Positions 43,991 through 53,198 of a DNA stretch of 64,000 nt are shown piece by piece (positions within the stretch are counted from its first letter, which is position 1; every line of letters starts with the position of its first letter). The translations under genes were made by a program, and so were the position numbers. This DNA is from Vampirovibrio chlorellavorus (lineage in GTDB: Bacteria; Cyanobacteriota; Vampirovibrionia; Vampirovibrionales; Vampirovibrionaceae): the NCBI RefSeq assembly GCF_003149375.1, contig NZ_QFWH01000007.1:1-64000 (forward strand), given 5' to 3'. Below the pieces are notes generated by a model, which saw only the letters and a program-made list of their open reading frames with translations, was not told the origin of the DNA and ran no database searches.

Positions 43991-46648
43991 ATGGACAGCT
44001 TGGATACCCAGCCATTTGAAGAGTACCCGGTGTATGACTCCATACAAGGCCTGGTCTCTGTTGGAGAGCCTCAGGACGGGCTGAGTCCGTTTGCCACGCT
44101 GGGCACTCCGGGAAACGTCTCAACTTCTCCTGCCCGAAGCCTGTATGAACAGGGGGTGTTGTTCAATTTCAAAAAGGATACGGAGCAGGCCTTGTCCTGT
44201 CTGGAGAGGGCGTATGGTCTTTTCTTGCAGGAGCATCAATACCTGGGGGCCATCGAGTGTCTGGTAGAGCTGGCCTGGCTGAAGTACAACACCGATTCCC
44301 CGGATGCGGCCAACAAGTCGGCTCGCCTGTTTTCCGAGGCCCTGAAGATGATTAACGTGCATATGCACGAGGTGGGCGTGAACGAAGTGCGGGCCCGCCT
44401 CCTGCACTATCAGGGTCTGGTCAGGTATCGGGAAAAACGCTTTGGTGAGGCGGTCAAGCATTTTATGTACGCCCGCACCTTCTGCCACCCGGAGGGCATT
44501 GAGTCCGCCCGCATTCTGGACAGTTTGGCCGTTCACTACGAGCATACCAACGATTACTATCGGGCCATACAGTGCCTGCAAAAGGCGCTGGAAATTAAAG
44601 CAAGGCTGGGTTGCGAGGCCGAGCAGGCCGTCAGTTGCCAGATTATTGGCCGTATTTACATCCTGCGGGAAGAATACCCCCAGGCCGAGCGGTTTTTGAA
44701 TCAGGCCCTGCAAATCGCCATCCGGCTTGAGGACGCCTACCGTTGCGCCCGCATTAAAAACGATCTGGTGCGGCTCAGCATCTATCAGGGGCATTTTGAT
44801 CAGGCGCAGGCCCTGATTGCCCAGCTGGAAGCCGAGTGTACCCACAAGCCCATGCGCATCCCCTTTGGGAAGAGCCAGTTTTACAAGGCTTACATTTATT
44901 ACAGTCAGCTCCGCTTCGGGGAGTCCCAGCAACTGCTCGAGACGGATGTACTGCCCATTTTCAAGCGGCAGGGATACCGCAAGGGCTTTGCCATGGCCAG
45001 CCGCCTGCTGGCCTGTCTGCATTACCAGAGCGGGCAAGGGGCCCGTGCTATTGAAGAGATGAGTGAAGTGATCGCCATCTTCAAGGAAGAGGGCAGCATT
45101 TCGGAACTCTCCAAGACCTACTTTGAACTGGGCAAGATTTATTTATCGCTCAATGAGCCGAAGCTGGCTTTGGCCAGCATGCTGGAGTCATTGCGAATCG
45201 CTGAAAGCAACGGGCTCAGCTTTATTATCAGCCATATTGAAGATGAAATCTTCCGGCTGGACGAGCGAAAATGGCAAGAAATTGTTGAAAAGCGGGCCAA
45301 CCACGACCGGGTGTTTGAGAAAGACCTGAACCTGATGGATGCCTTGCAGGTCGTGTCCGAGCAGCCAGAGGAGCAGGCCCCCCAAAACCCCAATCAGCGG
45401 CTGCTATCCCTGTTGCGGGTGGGGCAGGCCATGTCCGCCGAGCGGGATCTGGACAAACTGCTGACCCTGATTCGAAATGAAACGGAGCAGGCCCTGGACG
45501 CCGAGCGCTGCACCGTCTTTTTGTACGATCGGGAGAATAATGAACTGTGGTCCAAAGTGGCTACCGGTATGGAAACCAGTGAGGAAATCCGCTTTCCGGC
45601 CCATTTGGGTCTGGCGGGATATGTGGTGAAAACCGGGGAAATCCTGAATATCCGGGACGCCTACGAAGATCCCCGCTTCAATCAGGATATTGACCGCAAG
45701 ACGGGCTACCGAACCCGGAACATTTTATGTTTGCCCATGCGCAACCGTAAAATGGAGATCATCGGCGTCTTTCAGGTTTTAAACAAGCGGGTCTCCCACT
45801 TTGACAAGGTGGATGAGGACTTGTTAACGGCCATTTCGACCAATGCGGGGGTGGCCCTGGAAAACGCCACCCTGGCCAAGGAGATGAAAATCTCCTTTGA
45901 CAGCTTTGTGAAAACTCTCTCCAGCACCATTGACGCCCGAGATCCCATCACTGCCGGTCATTCCGAGCGGGTGGCCGAATACTCCCTGCTGTTGGGGGAG
46001 GAAATGGAAATGCAACGTGATGAGTTGGAGGCCCTCAAGTACGCTTCCCTGTTGCATGACATCGGCAAAATTGGCATTCAGGAGGATATTCTCAAAAAAG
46101 ATGGCCGTCTGACCGAGCGAGAGTATCGTCATATTCAAAAGCATGTCTACTACACCCATGAAATCCTGAAAAACGTCCACTTTGAACGCCATCTGCAACT
46201 GGTGCCCGAGATCGCCGCTTCTCACCACGAGAAAATGGACGGCACCGGCTATCATCGGGGGCTAAAGGGACAGGAAATTTTACTGTCAGGGCGCATTTTG
46301 GCTATTTCCGATGTCTTTGACGCCATCACCTCCCGCAGGCACTACCGCAATCGCATGGCCTTCGACAAGGTGCTGACCATTATGAAACGGGACGCCGGCA
46401 CGCATTTCGACCCGGAGTGCGTGGACGCCTTTTTCAATATTCCGCTATTCCGCATGGGTGCCGTGTTGTTAATGGATCGGGGGAGCGGGGTTCACGAAGA
46501 GGGGCTGGGCCTGCTGGAGCAGCTGGACCCGGGCATTACCGTGGGTGAGTATTACAAGTGCCTGAACAAAGAGGTGATGAGCAAGGGCGAGGCCGATGTG
46601 CATCGGGTGTTCAGCAACCTGTACCACTTCACCGGAAAGACCGATTAA
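43991..46648 (+). CDS. TPR-GAF-HD-GYP signalling protein
   Basis: 885 residues from ATG 43991; ATG 43895 would add 32 residues without a Shine-Dalgarno. The N-terminal half is tetratricopeptide repeats (LYEQGVLFNFKKDTEQALSCLERAYGLF, AIQCLQKALEIKARLG, YFELGKIYLSLNEPKLALASM), then GAF (about 465-640; LLSLLRVGQAMSAERDLDKLL, AERCTVFLYD), then HD-GYP with DPITAGHSERVAEY, LLHDIGKIGI and ASHHEKMDGTGYHRGL. The GYP triad reads GYH, but HD metal residues look intact. A likely c-di-GMP phosphodiesterase. Confidence 0.9.
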   Translation: MDSLDTQPFEEYPVYDSIQGLVSVGEPQDGLSPFATLGTPGNVSTSPARSLYEQGVLFNFKKDTEQALSCLERAYGLFLQEHQYLGAIECLVELAWLKYNTDSPDAANKSARLFSEALKMINVHMHEVGVNEVRARLLHYQGLVRYREKRFGEAVKHFMYARTFCHPEGIESARILDSLAVHYEHTNDYYRAIQCLQKALEIKARLGCEAEQAVSCQIIGRIYILREEYPQAERFLNQALQIAIRLEDAYRCARIKNDLVRLSIYQGHFDQAQALIAQLEAECTHKPMRIPFGKSQFYKAYIYYSQLRFGESQQLLETDVLPIFKRQGYRKGFAMASRLLACLHYQSGQGARAIEEMSEVIAIFKEEGSISELSKTYFELGKIYLSLNEPKLALASMLESLRIAESNGLSFIISHIEDEIFRLDERKWQEIVEKRANHDRVFEKDLNLMDALQVVSEQPEEQAPQNPNQRLLSLLRVGQAMSAERDLDKLLTLIRNETEQALDAERCTVFLYDRENNELWSKVATGMETSEEIRFPAHLGLAGYVVKTGEILNIRDAYEDPRFNQDIDRKTGYRTRNILCLPMRNRKMEIIGVFQVLNKRVSHFDKVDEDLLTAISTNAGVALENATLAKEMKISFDSFVKTLSSTIDARDPITAGHSERVAEYSLLLGEEMEMQRDELEALKYASLLHDIGKIGIQEDILKKDGRLTEREYRHIQKHVYYTHEILKNVHFERHLQLVPEIAASHHEKMDGTGYHRGLKGQEILLSGRILAISDVFDAITSRRHYRNRMAFDKVLTIMKRDAGTHFDPECVDAFFNIPLFRMGAVLLMDRGSGVHEEGLGLLEQLDPGITVGEYYKCLNKEVMSKGEADVHRVFSNLYHFTGKTD

Positions 46649-46692
46649 AAGTCATTGCCCCTGCTCGTGTTGCCGGGCAAGCGGGTCCCATT

Positions 46693-46767
46693 CTTTTGAA
46701 TTCAAAAGGCAAACGTCCACCAATGGGGTTCCCTAATTAATCGGAACAGGCCATACAGCGGACGTTT
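46693..46767. repeat. Palindrome and flanking inverted repeat between convergent genes
   Basis: CTTTTGAATTCAAAAG (46693-46708) is a perfect 16-bp palindrome. AAACGTCC (46711-46718) is repeated inverted as GGACGTTT (46760-46767). It sits between the HD-GYP gene and the convergent Cys-motif gene; it could be a transcription end structure or a mobile-repeat remnant. Confidence 0.6.
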
Positions 46768-46790
46768 ACGCCAACAGGATGACTCTGGGG

Positions 46791-47156
46791 TCAGGTGGAC
46801 TTGAACCGTCGGGACTTGTCGTTGGCGGGCGGAGTGTCAAGCGTGTCCGGCTTGTCCACGACTTGCAAGTGCCGTTTAAATTCAACGTAAAAGCCACAGT
46901 TCTTCACCTGAACATCACCGTCCAAATGTGCCACCCCCACGGCCAATGCTTCCAGCAGCGGGCACATGACCCCTTTGAGAAAGTACTCGCAGGAGTAACA
47001 TTGGTCTTCTTCTTCAATGTGGACGTGACCATCGTAATACATGAGTTGTAGGACTTCCTTAAGGTGGGAGTTTGGGTCATTTCCGAGTCCGGCAAGTGGC
47101 CTGCCAAGGGCATCGGGAGGGGTTTGGGAATGTGTCTGTATAGCTTGTCTTGCCAC
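46791..47156 (-). CDS. Hypothetical protein with CxxC and spaced Cys
   Basis: 121 residues. The central part, DQCYSCEYFLKGVMCPLLEAL and VKNCGFYVEFKRHL, holds four Cys in CxxC-x9-C...C spacing, fit for zinc or an iron-sulfur centre. N- and C-terminal tails are polar and probably disordered. No family is recognised. TATAAT lies 30 bp before the start. Confidence 0.65.
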   Translation of the reverse strand: MARQAIQTHSQTPPDALGRPLAGLGNDPNSHLKEVLQLMYYDGHVHIEEEDQCYSCEYFLKGVMCPLLEALAVGVAHLDGDVQVKNCGFYVEFKRHLQVVDKPDTLDTPPANDKSRRFKST

Positions 47157-47500
47157 TATAGTTCAAAATGTATACCGACATTTTTATTATAGCCTCCAGC
47201 CCTCCATAATTAAAGTGGCAAAGCTGGGCAATTGCACCACAAACACATGAGGTGTGGGGAAGCGGTGACCCTTAAACGGATTTCCGTTTTCATGAAAAAA
47301 AATCGAACTTTACAATGCGTTACAATTTGTCTGGAAGTCATCTTTTTGTTACAAAGAGGTTAAGATAAAGAGAGCTGTGTTGGGCGATCGAGGGAATATT
47401 CGGCTTGTTCTGGCCTTCAGAAAATCTGATTTCTTTGTCAACACTGATTTTTCGGTGACTACACAGGTTTAAGTTGAGGCAATCGAGGGTAGTCCTTGCT
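47157..47500. other. 344-bp divergent promoter region
   Basis: AT-rich spacer between the Cys-motif gene (minus) and mccB (plus). It includes the minus-strand TATAAT, a 7+2+7 dyad AAACGGA-TT-TCCGTTT (47274-47289), a poly-A run (47294-47301), and ATCGAGG repeated at 47388 and 47481. Promoter and operator for the leucine cluster probably lie here. Confidence 0.5.
47186..47191 (-). promoter_or_regulatory. -10 element TATAAT of the Cys-motif gene
   Basis: A perfect TATAAT on minus, 30 bp before the start at 47156; the -35 is poor. Confidence 0.45.
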
Positions 47501-49111
47501 ATGGATGTTATAAGCTCAGCCATAAACACCACGTCCGTGTTGTATCAGGAGAACGCGGCGGCCATGCGGGAGCAGGTTGAACGCTTGCGGGAGCGCATTC
47601 TGGCGGCCCGGCTGGGCGGCGGGCAAGCCCTGATTGAAAAACACACCCAGCGGGGCAAGTGGTTCGTGCGAGATCGCATTGAGGCCCTGCTGGACGCCGA
47701 TACTCCCTTTCTGGAATTTAGCGCCCTGGCCGCTTACGACCTCTACGACAACGCTGCCCCGGGTGCTGGTCTGGTCACTGGCATTGGCCGGGTTCATGGG
47801 CAGGAATGCCTGATTGTGGCCAATGACGCCACTGTCAAAGGGGGCACTTACTTTCCCATGACGGTCAAAAAGCACTTGCGGGCCCAGGAAATCGCCCAGC
47901 AAAACGGGCTGCCCTGCATTTATCTGGTGGATTCCGGCGGGGCCTTTTTGCCCATGCAGGATGAGGTCTTCCCGGATAAAGACCACTTTGGGCGCATTTT
48001 CTACAATCAGGCCCAAATGTCGGCGCAGGGGCTTCCTCAAATCGCCGTGGTCATGGGCTCTTGCACGGCGGGTGGGGCCTATATCCCCGCCATGTGTGAT
48101 GAAAGCGTTATCGTCAAAGGGCAAGGCACCATTTTTCTGGGCGGGCCTCCCTTGGTGAAGGCGGCCACCGGCGAAGAGGTCTCCGCCGAGGATTTGGGCG
48201 GGGCCGACGTGCATTGCCGCACCTCGGGGGTGACCGATCACTACGCCCTGAATGATGAGGACGCCATCGGCATTACCCGCAACATTCTGCAGAATTTAAA
48301 CCGCAGGCCTCAGGCCCGCCTGAATCAGGACCCACCGGAAGATCCCTTGTACGACCCTGCGGAATTGTACGGCATCATCAACAAGGACATTCGCAAACCC
48401 TACGATGTACGGGAAATCATTGCCCGGCTGGTGGATGGCAGTCGCTTCCACGAGTTCAAGGCCCTGTACGGCACCACTTTGGTGTGTGGCTTTGCCCGCA
48501 TTCTGGGATACCCGGTGGGCATCATCGCCAACAACGGGGTGCTGTTCTCGGAAAGCGCCCTGAAGGCCGCTCACTTTGTGGAATTGTGTAATCAGCGGGG
48601 CGTTCCTCTGGTCTTTTTGCAAAACATCACCGGCTTTATGGTGGGCCGTCAGTACGAAGCGGGCGGCATCGCCCGGGATGGGGCCAAAATGGTCATGGCG
48701 GTGTCGAACGCCTCGGTGCCCAAGTTCACCGTGATCATCGGGGGATCTTACGGGGCCGGGAACTACGGCATGTGCGGACGGGCCTTTGGGGCAAGGCAAG
48801 TGTGGATGTGGCCCAATGCCCGCATTTCGGTCATGGGGGGGGAACAAGCGGCCAATGTGCTGCTCACGGTCAAGAAAGATCAGTTGGCCGCCCAGGGCAA
48901 ACCGGCCATGAGCCCGGAGGAAGAGGAGGCCTTCAAGGCCCCCACCCTGGAAAAATACGCCCGGGAAAGCAGCGCCTACTACAGCACGGCCCGCCTCTGG
49001 GATGATGGTATTATTGACCCCGTGGACACCCGTATGGTTTTGGGGCTGGGCATAGCGGCATCTTTAAACGCTCCCTTCCCCGATCGGAAACAAGGGGTAT
49101 TCCGCTTTTAG
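47501..49111 (+). CDS. mccB: Methylcrotonyl-CoA carboxylase, carboxyltransferase (beta) subunit
   Basis: 536 residues from ATG 47501 (MDVISSAI). It transfers CO2 from carboxybiotin to 3-methylcrotonyl-CoA in leucine degradation. [26 protein letters not shown] near the start, [99 protein letters not shown] and [34 protein letters not shown] are MCC-beta-like. It opens the leucine operon. Confidence 0.95.
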   Translation: MDVISSAINTTSVLYQENAAAMREQVERLRERILAARLGGGQALIEKHTQRGKWFVRDRIEALLDADTPFLEFSALAAYDLYDNAAPGAGLVTGIGRVHGQECLIVANDATVKGGTYFPMTVKKHLRAQEIAQQNGLPCIYLVDSGGAFLPMQDEVFPDKDHFGRIFYNQAQMSAQGLPQIAVVMGSCTAGGAYIPAMCDESVIVKGQGTIFLGGPPLVKAATGEEVSAEDLGGADVHCRTSGVTDHYALNDEDAIGITRNILQNLNRRPQARLNQDPPEDPLYDPAELYGIINKDIRKPYDVREIIARLVDGSRFHEFKALYGTTLVCGFARILGYPVGIIANNGVLFSESALKAAHFVELCNQRGVPLVFLQNITGFMVGRQYEAGGIARDGAKMVMAVSNASVPKFTVIIGGSYGAGNYGMCGRAFGARQVWMWPNARISVMGGEQAANVLLTVKKDQLAAQGKPAMSPEEEEAFKAPTLEKYARESSAYYSTARLWDDGIIDPVDTRMVLGLGIAASLNAPFPDRKQGVFRF

Positions 49112-49197
49112 GCGCTTCAGGCATTGTACAGGTTTGTCGCTTGCTGGTACGCTAGTGCAGACGAGACCCGTCAGAGGGAGATGAGAGGGACACAGGC

Positions 49198-50010
49198 GTG
49201 GGAGATTTTATCCGGATTGCGGTAGAAGAAAAAGCAAGCGGGGCCATTGCCACCGTGACCCTGGGGCGGCCCGAGCTGCACAATGCCTTTAACGCCCCCA
49301 TGATCGCCGAATTGCGAGACGCATTTACCGGTTTTGGTAAAAATTCTCCGGTGCGGGCCATTGTACTGCGAGGCGAAGGCAAGTCCTTCTGTGCCGGGGC
49401 CGATCTCAACTGGATGCGGCAAATGGTGGACTACAGCTTTGAGCAGAACGTGGAGGACGCCCATGCACTGGCCGCCATGTTCCGGGCCATTCAGCAGTGC
49501 CCCAAGCCGGTCATCGCCCGGGTGCATGGGGCGGCCTTTGGCGGCGGAGTGGGTTTGGTGGCCGCCTGCGATATGGCCTTCGCCACGGCATCGGCCAGTT
49601 TTTGCCTGAGCGAAGTGAAGCTGGGCTTACTGCCCGCCGTGATTTCTCCCTTTGTGCTGAAAAAAATCGGGGAAGCGCATGCCCGTCGCTACTTTTTAAC
49701 CGCCGAGAAATTTAGCGCCACCGAAGCCCATCGCATCGGCCTGCTTTCTGAAGCGCTGCCCGATGAAGCCGCCCTGGACAACCAGCTTGAAACGGTGCTT
49801 GCCGCCCTGTGCGCCAACGGGCCGGAGGCCCTGGCCCACAGCAAGATCCTGATCGAGCAGGTGTGCCGGTTTGACTGGGAACGGGCCGTGGACATTACCA
49901 CCAAGCTGATTGCAGAGCGTCGCATTTCCGCCGAAGGGCAGGAGGGCATGCAGGCCTTTCTGGAAAAACGCAGCCCGACCTGGGTGCAGGTCGGGGAGAA
50001 GGTCAATTGA
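49198..50010 (+). CDS. Methylglutaconyl-CoA hydratase (enoyl-CoA hydratase family)
   Basis: 270-residue crotonase. The oxyanion-hole segments GEGKSFCAGADLNWMRQMVDY and VHGAAFGGGVGLVAACDMAFA are present; ADLNWM is typical of AUH/LiuC, which hydrates 3-methylglutaconyl-CoA to HMG-CoA, the step between MCC and HMG-CoA lyase. GTG start with GAGAGGG upstream. It lies 86 bp after mccB and 20 bp before the biotin carboxylase. Confidence 0.88.
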   Translation: MGDFIRIAVEEKASGAIATVTLGRPELHNAFNAPMIAELRDAFTGFGKNSPVRAIVLRGEGKSFCAGADLNWMRQMVDYSFEQNVEDAHALAAMFRAIQQCPKPVIARVHGAAFGGGVGLVAACDMAFATASASFCLSEVKLGLLPAVISPFVLKKIGEAHARRYFLTAEKFSATEAHRIGLLSEALPDEAALDNQLETVLAALCANGPEALAHSKILIEQVCRFDWERAVDITTKLIAERRISAEGQEGMQAFLEKRSPTWVQVGEKVN

Positions 50011-50030
50011 TGGAATCGTTTCAATGAACA

Positions 50031-51575
50031 ATGCAGAGCGAGGGCACGGTGCAGCAGCGCTTATTTAATAAAATACTGGTGGCCAACCGGGGAGAAATCG
50101 CCGTGCGGGTCATGAAAACCGTTCAGGAAATGGGTATTCAGGCCGTGGCCTTGGCCTCCGACGCGGATTTACAGGCCGAGCATGTGCGACAGGCTGACGC
50201 GGTAATCCACCTGCCCGGCGAGAAGCCCGCGGACACGTATCTGCAGGGCGAAAAAATCGTGCAACTGGCCAAAGCCATGGGCGTGGATGCCGTGCATCCG
50301 GGGTACGGGTTTTTATCGGAAAACGCCAATTTTGCCGAAGCCTGCCAAGCCGCTGGCATCACCTTTATCGGGCCCAGTCCGCAGGTCATTCGGGATATGG
50401 GCGATAAAATCATCGCCAAAACGCTGATGCAACAGGCCGGCGTGCCCGTGGTGCCCGGTTGGGCCGGGAATTTGGAAACCGACTTTTCCCAGATTGAAAA
50501 AGAGGCTGAGCGCATTGGCTATCCCCTGTTGGTAAAAGCCGCCGCCGGGGGTGGAGGAAAAGGCATGCGTCTGGTGCATTCGCCGCAGGAGTTGGAGGGT
50601 GCCTTTGCGGCAGCCGCCCGAGAAGCCCAAAGCGCCTTTGGCGATGCCCGGGTCTTTCTGGAGAAGTACATTACCAAGCCCCGCCACGTGGAGTTCCAGA
50701 TCTTCGGCGATAGCCAGGGGAATGGGGTGCATTTGTTCGAGCGGGAATGCTCCATTCAGCGCCGCCACCAGAAGATCATCGAGGAAAGCCCCTCCCCTGC
50801 CCTAAACGCCGATTTGCGGGAGCGGATGGGCTCTGCCGCGGTGAAAGCGGCGCAGGCCATGGGCTACACCAACGCCGGGACGGTGGAATTTATCGTCTCT
50901 GAAAGCGGGGAGTTTTACTTTTTGGAGGTGAATACCCGCTTGCAGGTGGAACATCCGGTCACCGAGATGATCACCCAACTGGATTTAGTGCGTTTGCAAA
51001 TTCAGGTGGCGGCAGGCTTGCCGTTACCCTTTCAGCAGGCCGATCTCCGCCAGACCGGCCATGCGCTGGAATGCCGCATTTACGCTGAAGATCCGGCCCG
51101 CAATTTTATGCCCGGCATCGGAAAACTGGCTTTTTACCGCCCCCCCAGCGGGCCCTTTATCCGCCTGGATAGCGGGGTACGGGAGGGTTCGGAAGTGACC
51201 GTGCATTATGATCCCATGCTGGCCAAGTTAATCGTGTGGGGGCCGGATCGCTCAGCGGCCCTGCAAAAAATGAGCTGGGCCCTGTCTCGCTTTGTGGTGC
51301 TGGGGGTGCCCAACAACGTGGAATATCTAAAGGCCATCGTGGATCACCCGGCCTTTGTGGCTGGGCAGTTGCACACCCATTTTCTGGACGAACATGGCAT
51401 TACCGTCCGCACCCCAGAACCATCGGAGGCGGTTTGGGCTTTGGGCACGCTCAGCGCCAGCCTGTTGCAAAACGGCTCTCACTCGAATGCGGCGAAATCC
51501 GATGAGAGTGGGCAGGCCCTATTTACCCCTTGGCAGCAAGGGGGCGCCTGGAGGGCTTTGTCATGCCAAAAGTAA
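50031..51575 (+). CDS. mccA: Biotin carboxylase subunit of methylcrotonyl-CoA carboxylase
   Basis: 514-residue ATP-grasp enzyme carboxylating biotin with bicarbonate and ATP. FNKILVANRGEIAVRVMKT, HPGYGFLSENANFAEAC, AAAGGGGKGMRLVHS (ATP loop), HVEFQIFGDSQGN, ERECSIQRRHQKIIEE and FLEVNTRLQVEHPVTEMI are intact. A normal MCC-alpha is about 660 residues with BC, BT and biotin domains in one chain; here it stops at the start of the BT domain (GGAWRALSCQK), and the rest is a second overlapping gene in another frame. Confidence 0.92.
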   Translation: MQSEGTVQQRLFNKILVANRGEIAVRVMKTVQEMGIQAVALASDADLQAEHVRQADAVIHLPGEKPADTYLQGEKIVQLAKAMGVDAVHPGYGFLSENANFAEACQAAGITFIGPSPQVIRDMGDKIIAKTLMQQAGVPVVPGWAGNLETDFSQIEKEAERIGYPLLVKAAAGGGGKGMRLVHSPQELEGAFAAAAREAQSAFGDARVFLEKYITKPRHVEFQIFGDSQGNGVHLFERECSIQRRHQKIIEESPSPALNADLRERMGSAAVKAAQAMGYTNAGTVEFIVSESGEFYFLEVNTRLQVEHPVTEMITQLDLVRLQIQVAAGLPLPFQQADLRQTGHALECRIYAEDPARNFMPGIGKLAFYRPPSGPFIRLDSGVREGSEVTVHYDPMLAKLIVWGPDRSAALQKMSWALSRFVVLGVPNNVEYLKAIVDHPAFVAGQLHTHFLDEHGITVRTPEPSEAVWALGTLSASLLQNGSHSNAAKSDESGQALFTPWQQGGAWRALSCQK

Positions 51576-52120
51576 AACTGTCCGTACCGGGCCAGCCGCC
51601 AGAGGTGTTGGAGTGTCAGCTTCAGGGAAATACTTTTTCCATTCAGCGTTTGATACAGGGGGCGATTCAGGGAGAGGGGCAAACCCAAACCGGCACCGTG
51701 GTCCTGAGCGGTTCGGGAGAAGGTTGGCTGAACCTGAACGGGAACATTCTGCCCTTTTTTATGACCCAGCAAACGGATGGCCCTGTGGAACGCCTGAGCA
51801 TTTGGCTGCAAGGGCAGGTCTATACGCTGGAGCGGCACAACGCCCACGCCCGAGCCACGGGGGCCAAGTCCTCGCTGGTGGCCGACGGGGATATTAAAGC
51901 GCCCATGCCGGGTACGGTGCTTAAAATTCTGGCCCAGCCGGGAGACAACGTGGCCGCTAACCAGCCGCTGATTATTATGGAATCCATGAAGATGGAAATG
52001 ACCTTAACACTGCCAGCGGCGGGCATGGTGAAGACAGTGCGTTGTGAGGCCGGGCAGTTGGTGGACATGGGTGCCCTGCTGATGCAGGTGACCCTCACCC
52101 CGCCGGAAGAGCCCGCTTGA
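51563..52120 (+). CDS. Biotin carboxyl carrier (BT-BCCP) half of split MccA
   Basis: 185 residues starting at an ATG with GGAGGG 7 nt upstream, overlapping the biotin carboxylase gene by 13 bp in another frame. The first ~110 residues are a beta-rich BT-like domain (LECQLQGNTFSIQ, ERLSIWLQGQVYTLERH). The biotinyl domain follows: IKAPMPGTVLKILAQPGD and the biotin-accepting Lys in ESMKMEM. It probably pairs with the 514-residue carboxylase to form an MCC-alpha equivalent. A frameshift of a fused ancestor is the alternative. Confidence 0.88.
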   Translation: MPKVKLSVPGQPPEVLECQLQGNTFSIQRLIQGAIQGEGQTQTGTVVLSGSGEGWLNLNGNILPFFMTQQTDGPVERLSIWLQGQVYTLERHNAHARATGAKSSLVADGDIKAPMPGTVLKILAQPGDNVAANQPLIIMESMKMEMTLTLPAAGMVKTVRCEAGQLVDMGALLMQVTLTPPEEPA

Positions 52121-52201
52121 GTTTGAGCAAAGGCGATTTGGCTTGTATTGCCGTAGGGACGATTTACAATATAGGCACACCAGCCAGGGAGAACAGCCGC
52201 C

Positions 52202-53173
52202 ATGGGAAATCCGATCAACGCAGTGAACCCCGACAACGCAGGCAAAGCCAAAACAGTCAAAATCGTGGAAGTGGGCCCTCGGGATGGCCTTCAGAACGAG
52301 AAGGCCCTGATCGATACGGCCACCAAGCGGCAGTTTATTGAAAAACTGGCCAATGCCGGATTGAAATTCATTGAGGTGACCTCCTTTGTCAGCCCCAAGG
52401 CGGTGCCCCAACTGGCCGATGCCCTGGAGTTGGTGCGCAGTCTACCCCCTCGGGACGGGGTGCATTATTCGGCGTTGGTGCCCAATATTAAAGGGCTGGA
52501 ACGGGCTCTGGAATCGGGAATTCGGGAGATTGCCGTGTTCACGGCGGCCTCCAACAGCTTTACCAAAAACAACATCAATATGAGCATTGAGGAATCCCTG
52601 GCCGTCTTCGCCCCCGTGGTGGAGCGGGCCAACCGGGAAGGTCTGTTCGTGCGGGGCTATATTTCCACCGCCTTTTACTGCCCCTTTGAGGGCAAAGTTG
52701 AGAAAGAGCCGGTGCTAGAGGTCTGTCAGCGCTTGCTGGCCATGGGCGTGCAGGAGCTGTCCATCGGGGATACCATCGGGCAGGCCGTGCCCGATGATGT
52801 GCAAAACACCCTGAGCCACCTGCTTCGGTTTTTACCCTTAGAGCAACTGGCCATGCACTTCCACGATACCAACGGGCTGGCCCTTGAAAATGTGATGGCC
52901 TCTCTGGATTTGGGTATTTCCATCTTCGATTCCTCCGCCGGGGGGCTGGGTGGTTGCCCTTACGCCCCGGGGGCTTCCGGCAATCTCTCCACTGATGCTC
53001 TGGTGCATTTTCTGCACAAACAAGGCATTCAGACCGGGGTGGATGAAGCCAGACTGGCCGAGGCATCGGCGTTAATTCGGCAGGTCCTGAAAAATACGGA
53101 TGATTTGGTGGCCGATATCGGCAATCTGGAGTATCTGGGGCAAGTGACCTACCCACCGGCCAGTCCCTTATAA
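52202..53173 (+). CDS. Hydroxymethylglutaryl-CoA lyase
   Basis: 323-residue TIM-barrel lyase splitting HMG-CoA to acetoacetate and acetyl-CoA, last step of leucine degradation. KIVEVGPRDGLQNEKALI, EVTSFVSPKAVPQLAD, GYISTAFYCPFEGKV, HFHDTNGLALENVMASLDLGI and the active-site Cys loop GLGGCPYAPGASGNLSTD are all HMGCL signatures. A polar N-terminal stretch precedes KIVEV. It follows the BCCP by 81 bp. Confidence 0.95.
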   Translation: MGNPINAVNPDNAGKAKTVKIVEVGPRDGLQNEKALIDTATKRQFIEKLANAGLKFIEVTSFVSPKAVPQLADALELVRSLPPRDGVHYSALVPNIKGLERALESGIREIAVFTAASNSFTKNNINMSIEESLAVFAPVVERANREGLFVRGYISTAFYCPFEGKVEKEPVLEVCQRLLAMGVQELSIGDTIGQAVPDDVQNTLSHLLRFLPLEQLAMHFHDTNGLALENVMASLDLGISIFDSSAGGLGGCPYAPGASGNLSTDALVHFLHKQGIQTGVDEARLAEASALIRQVLKNTDDLVADIGNLEYLGQVTYPPASPL

Positions 53174-53198
53174 CGCAAACGCAAGCAATCCCCTCCGA

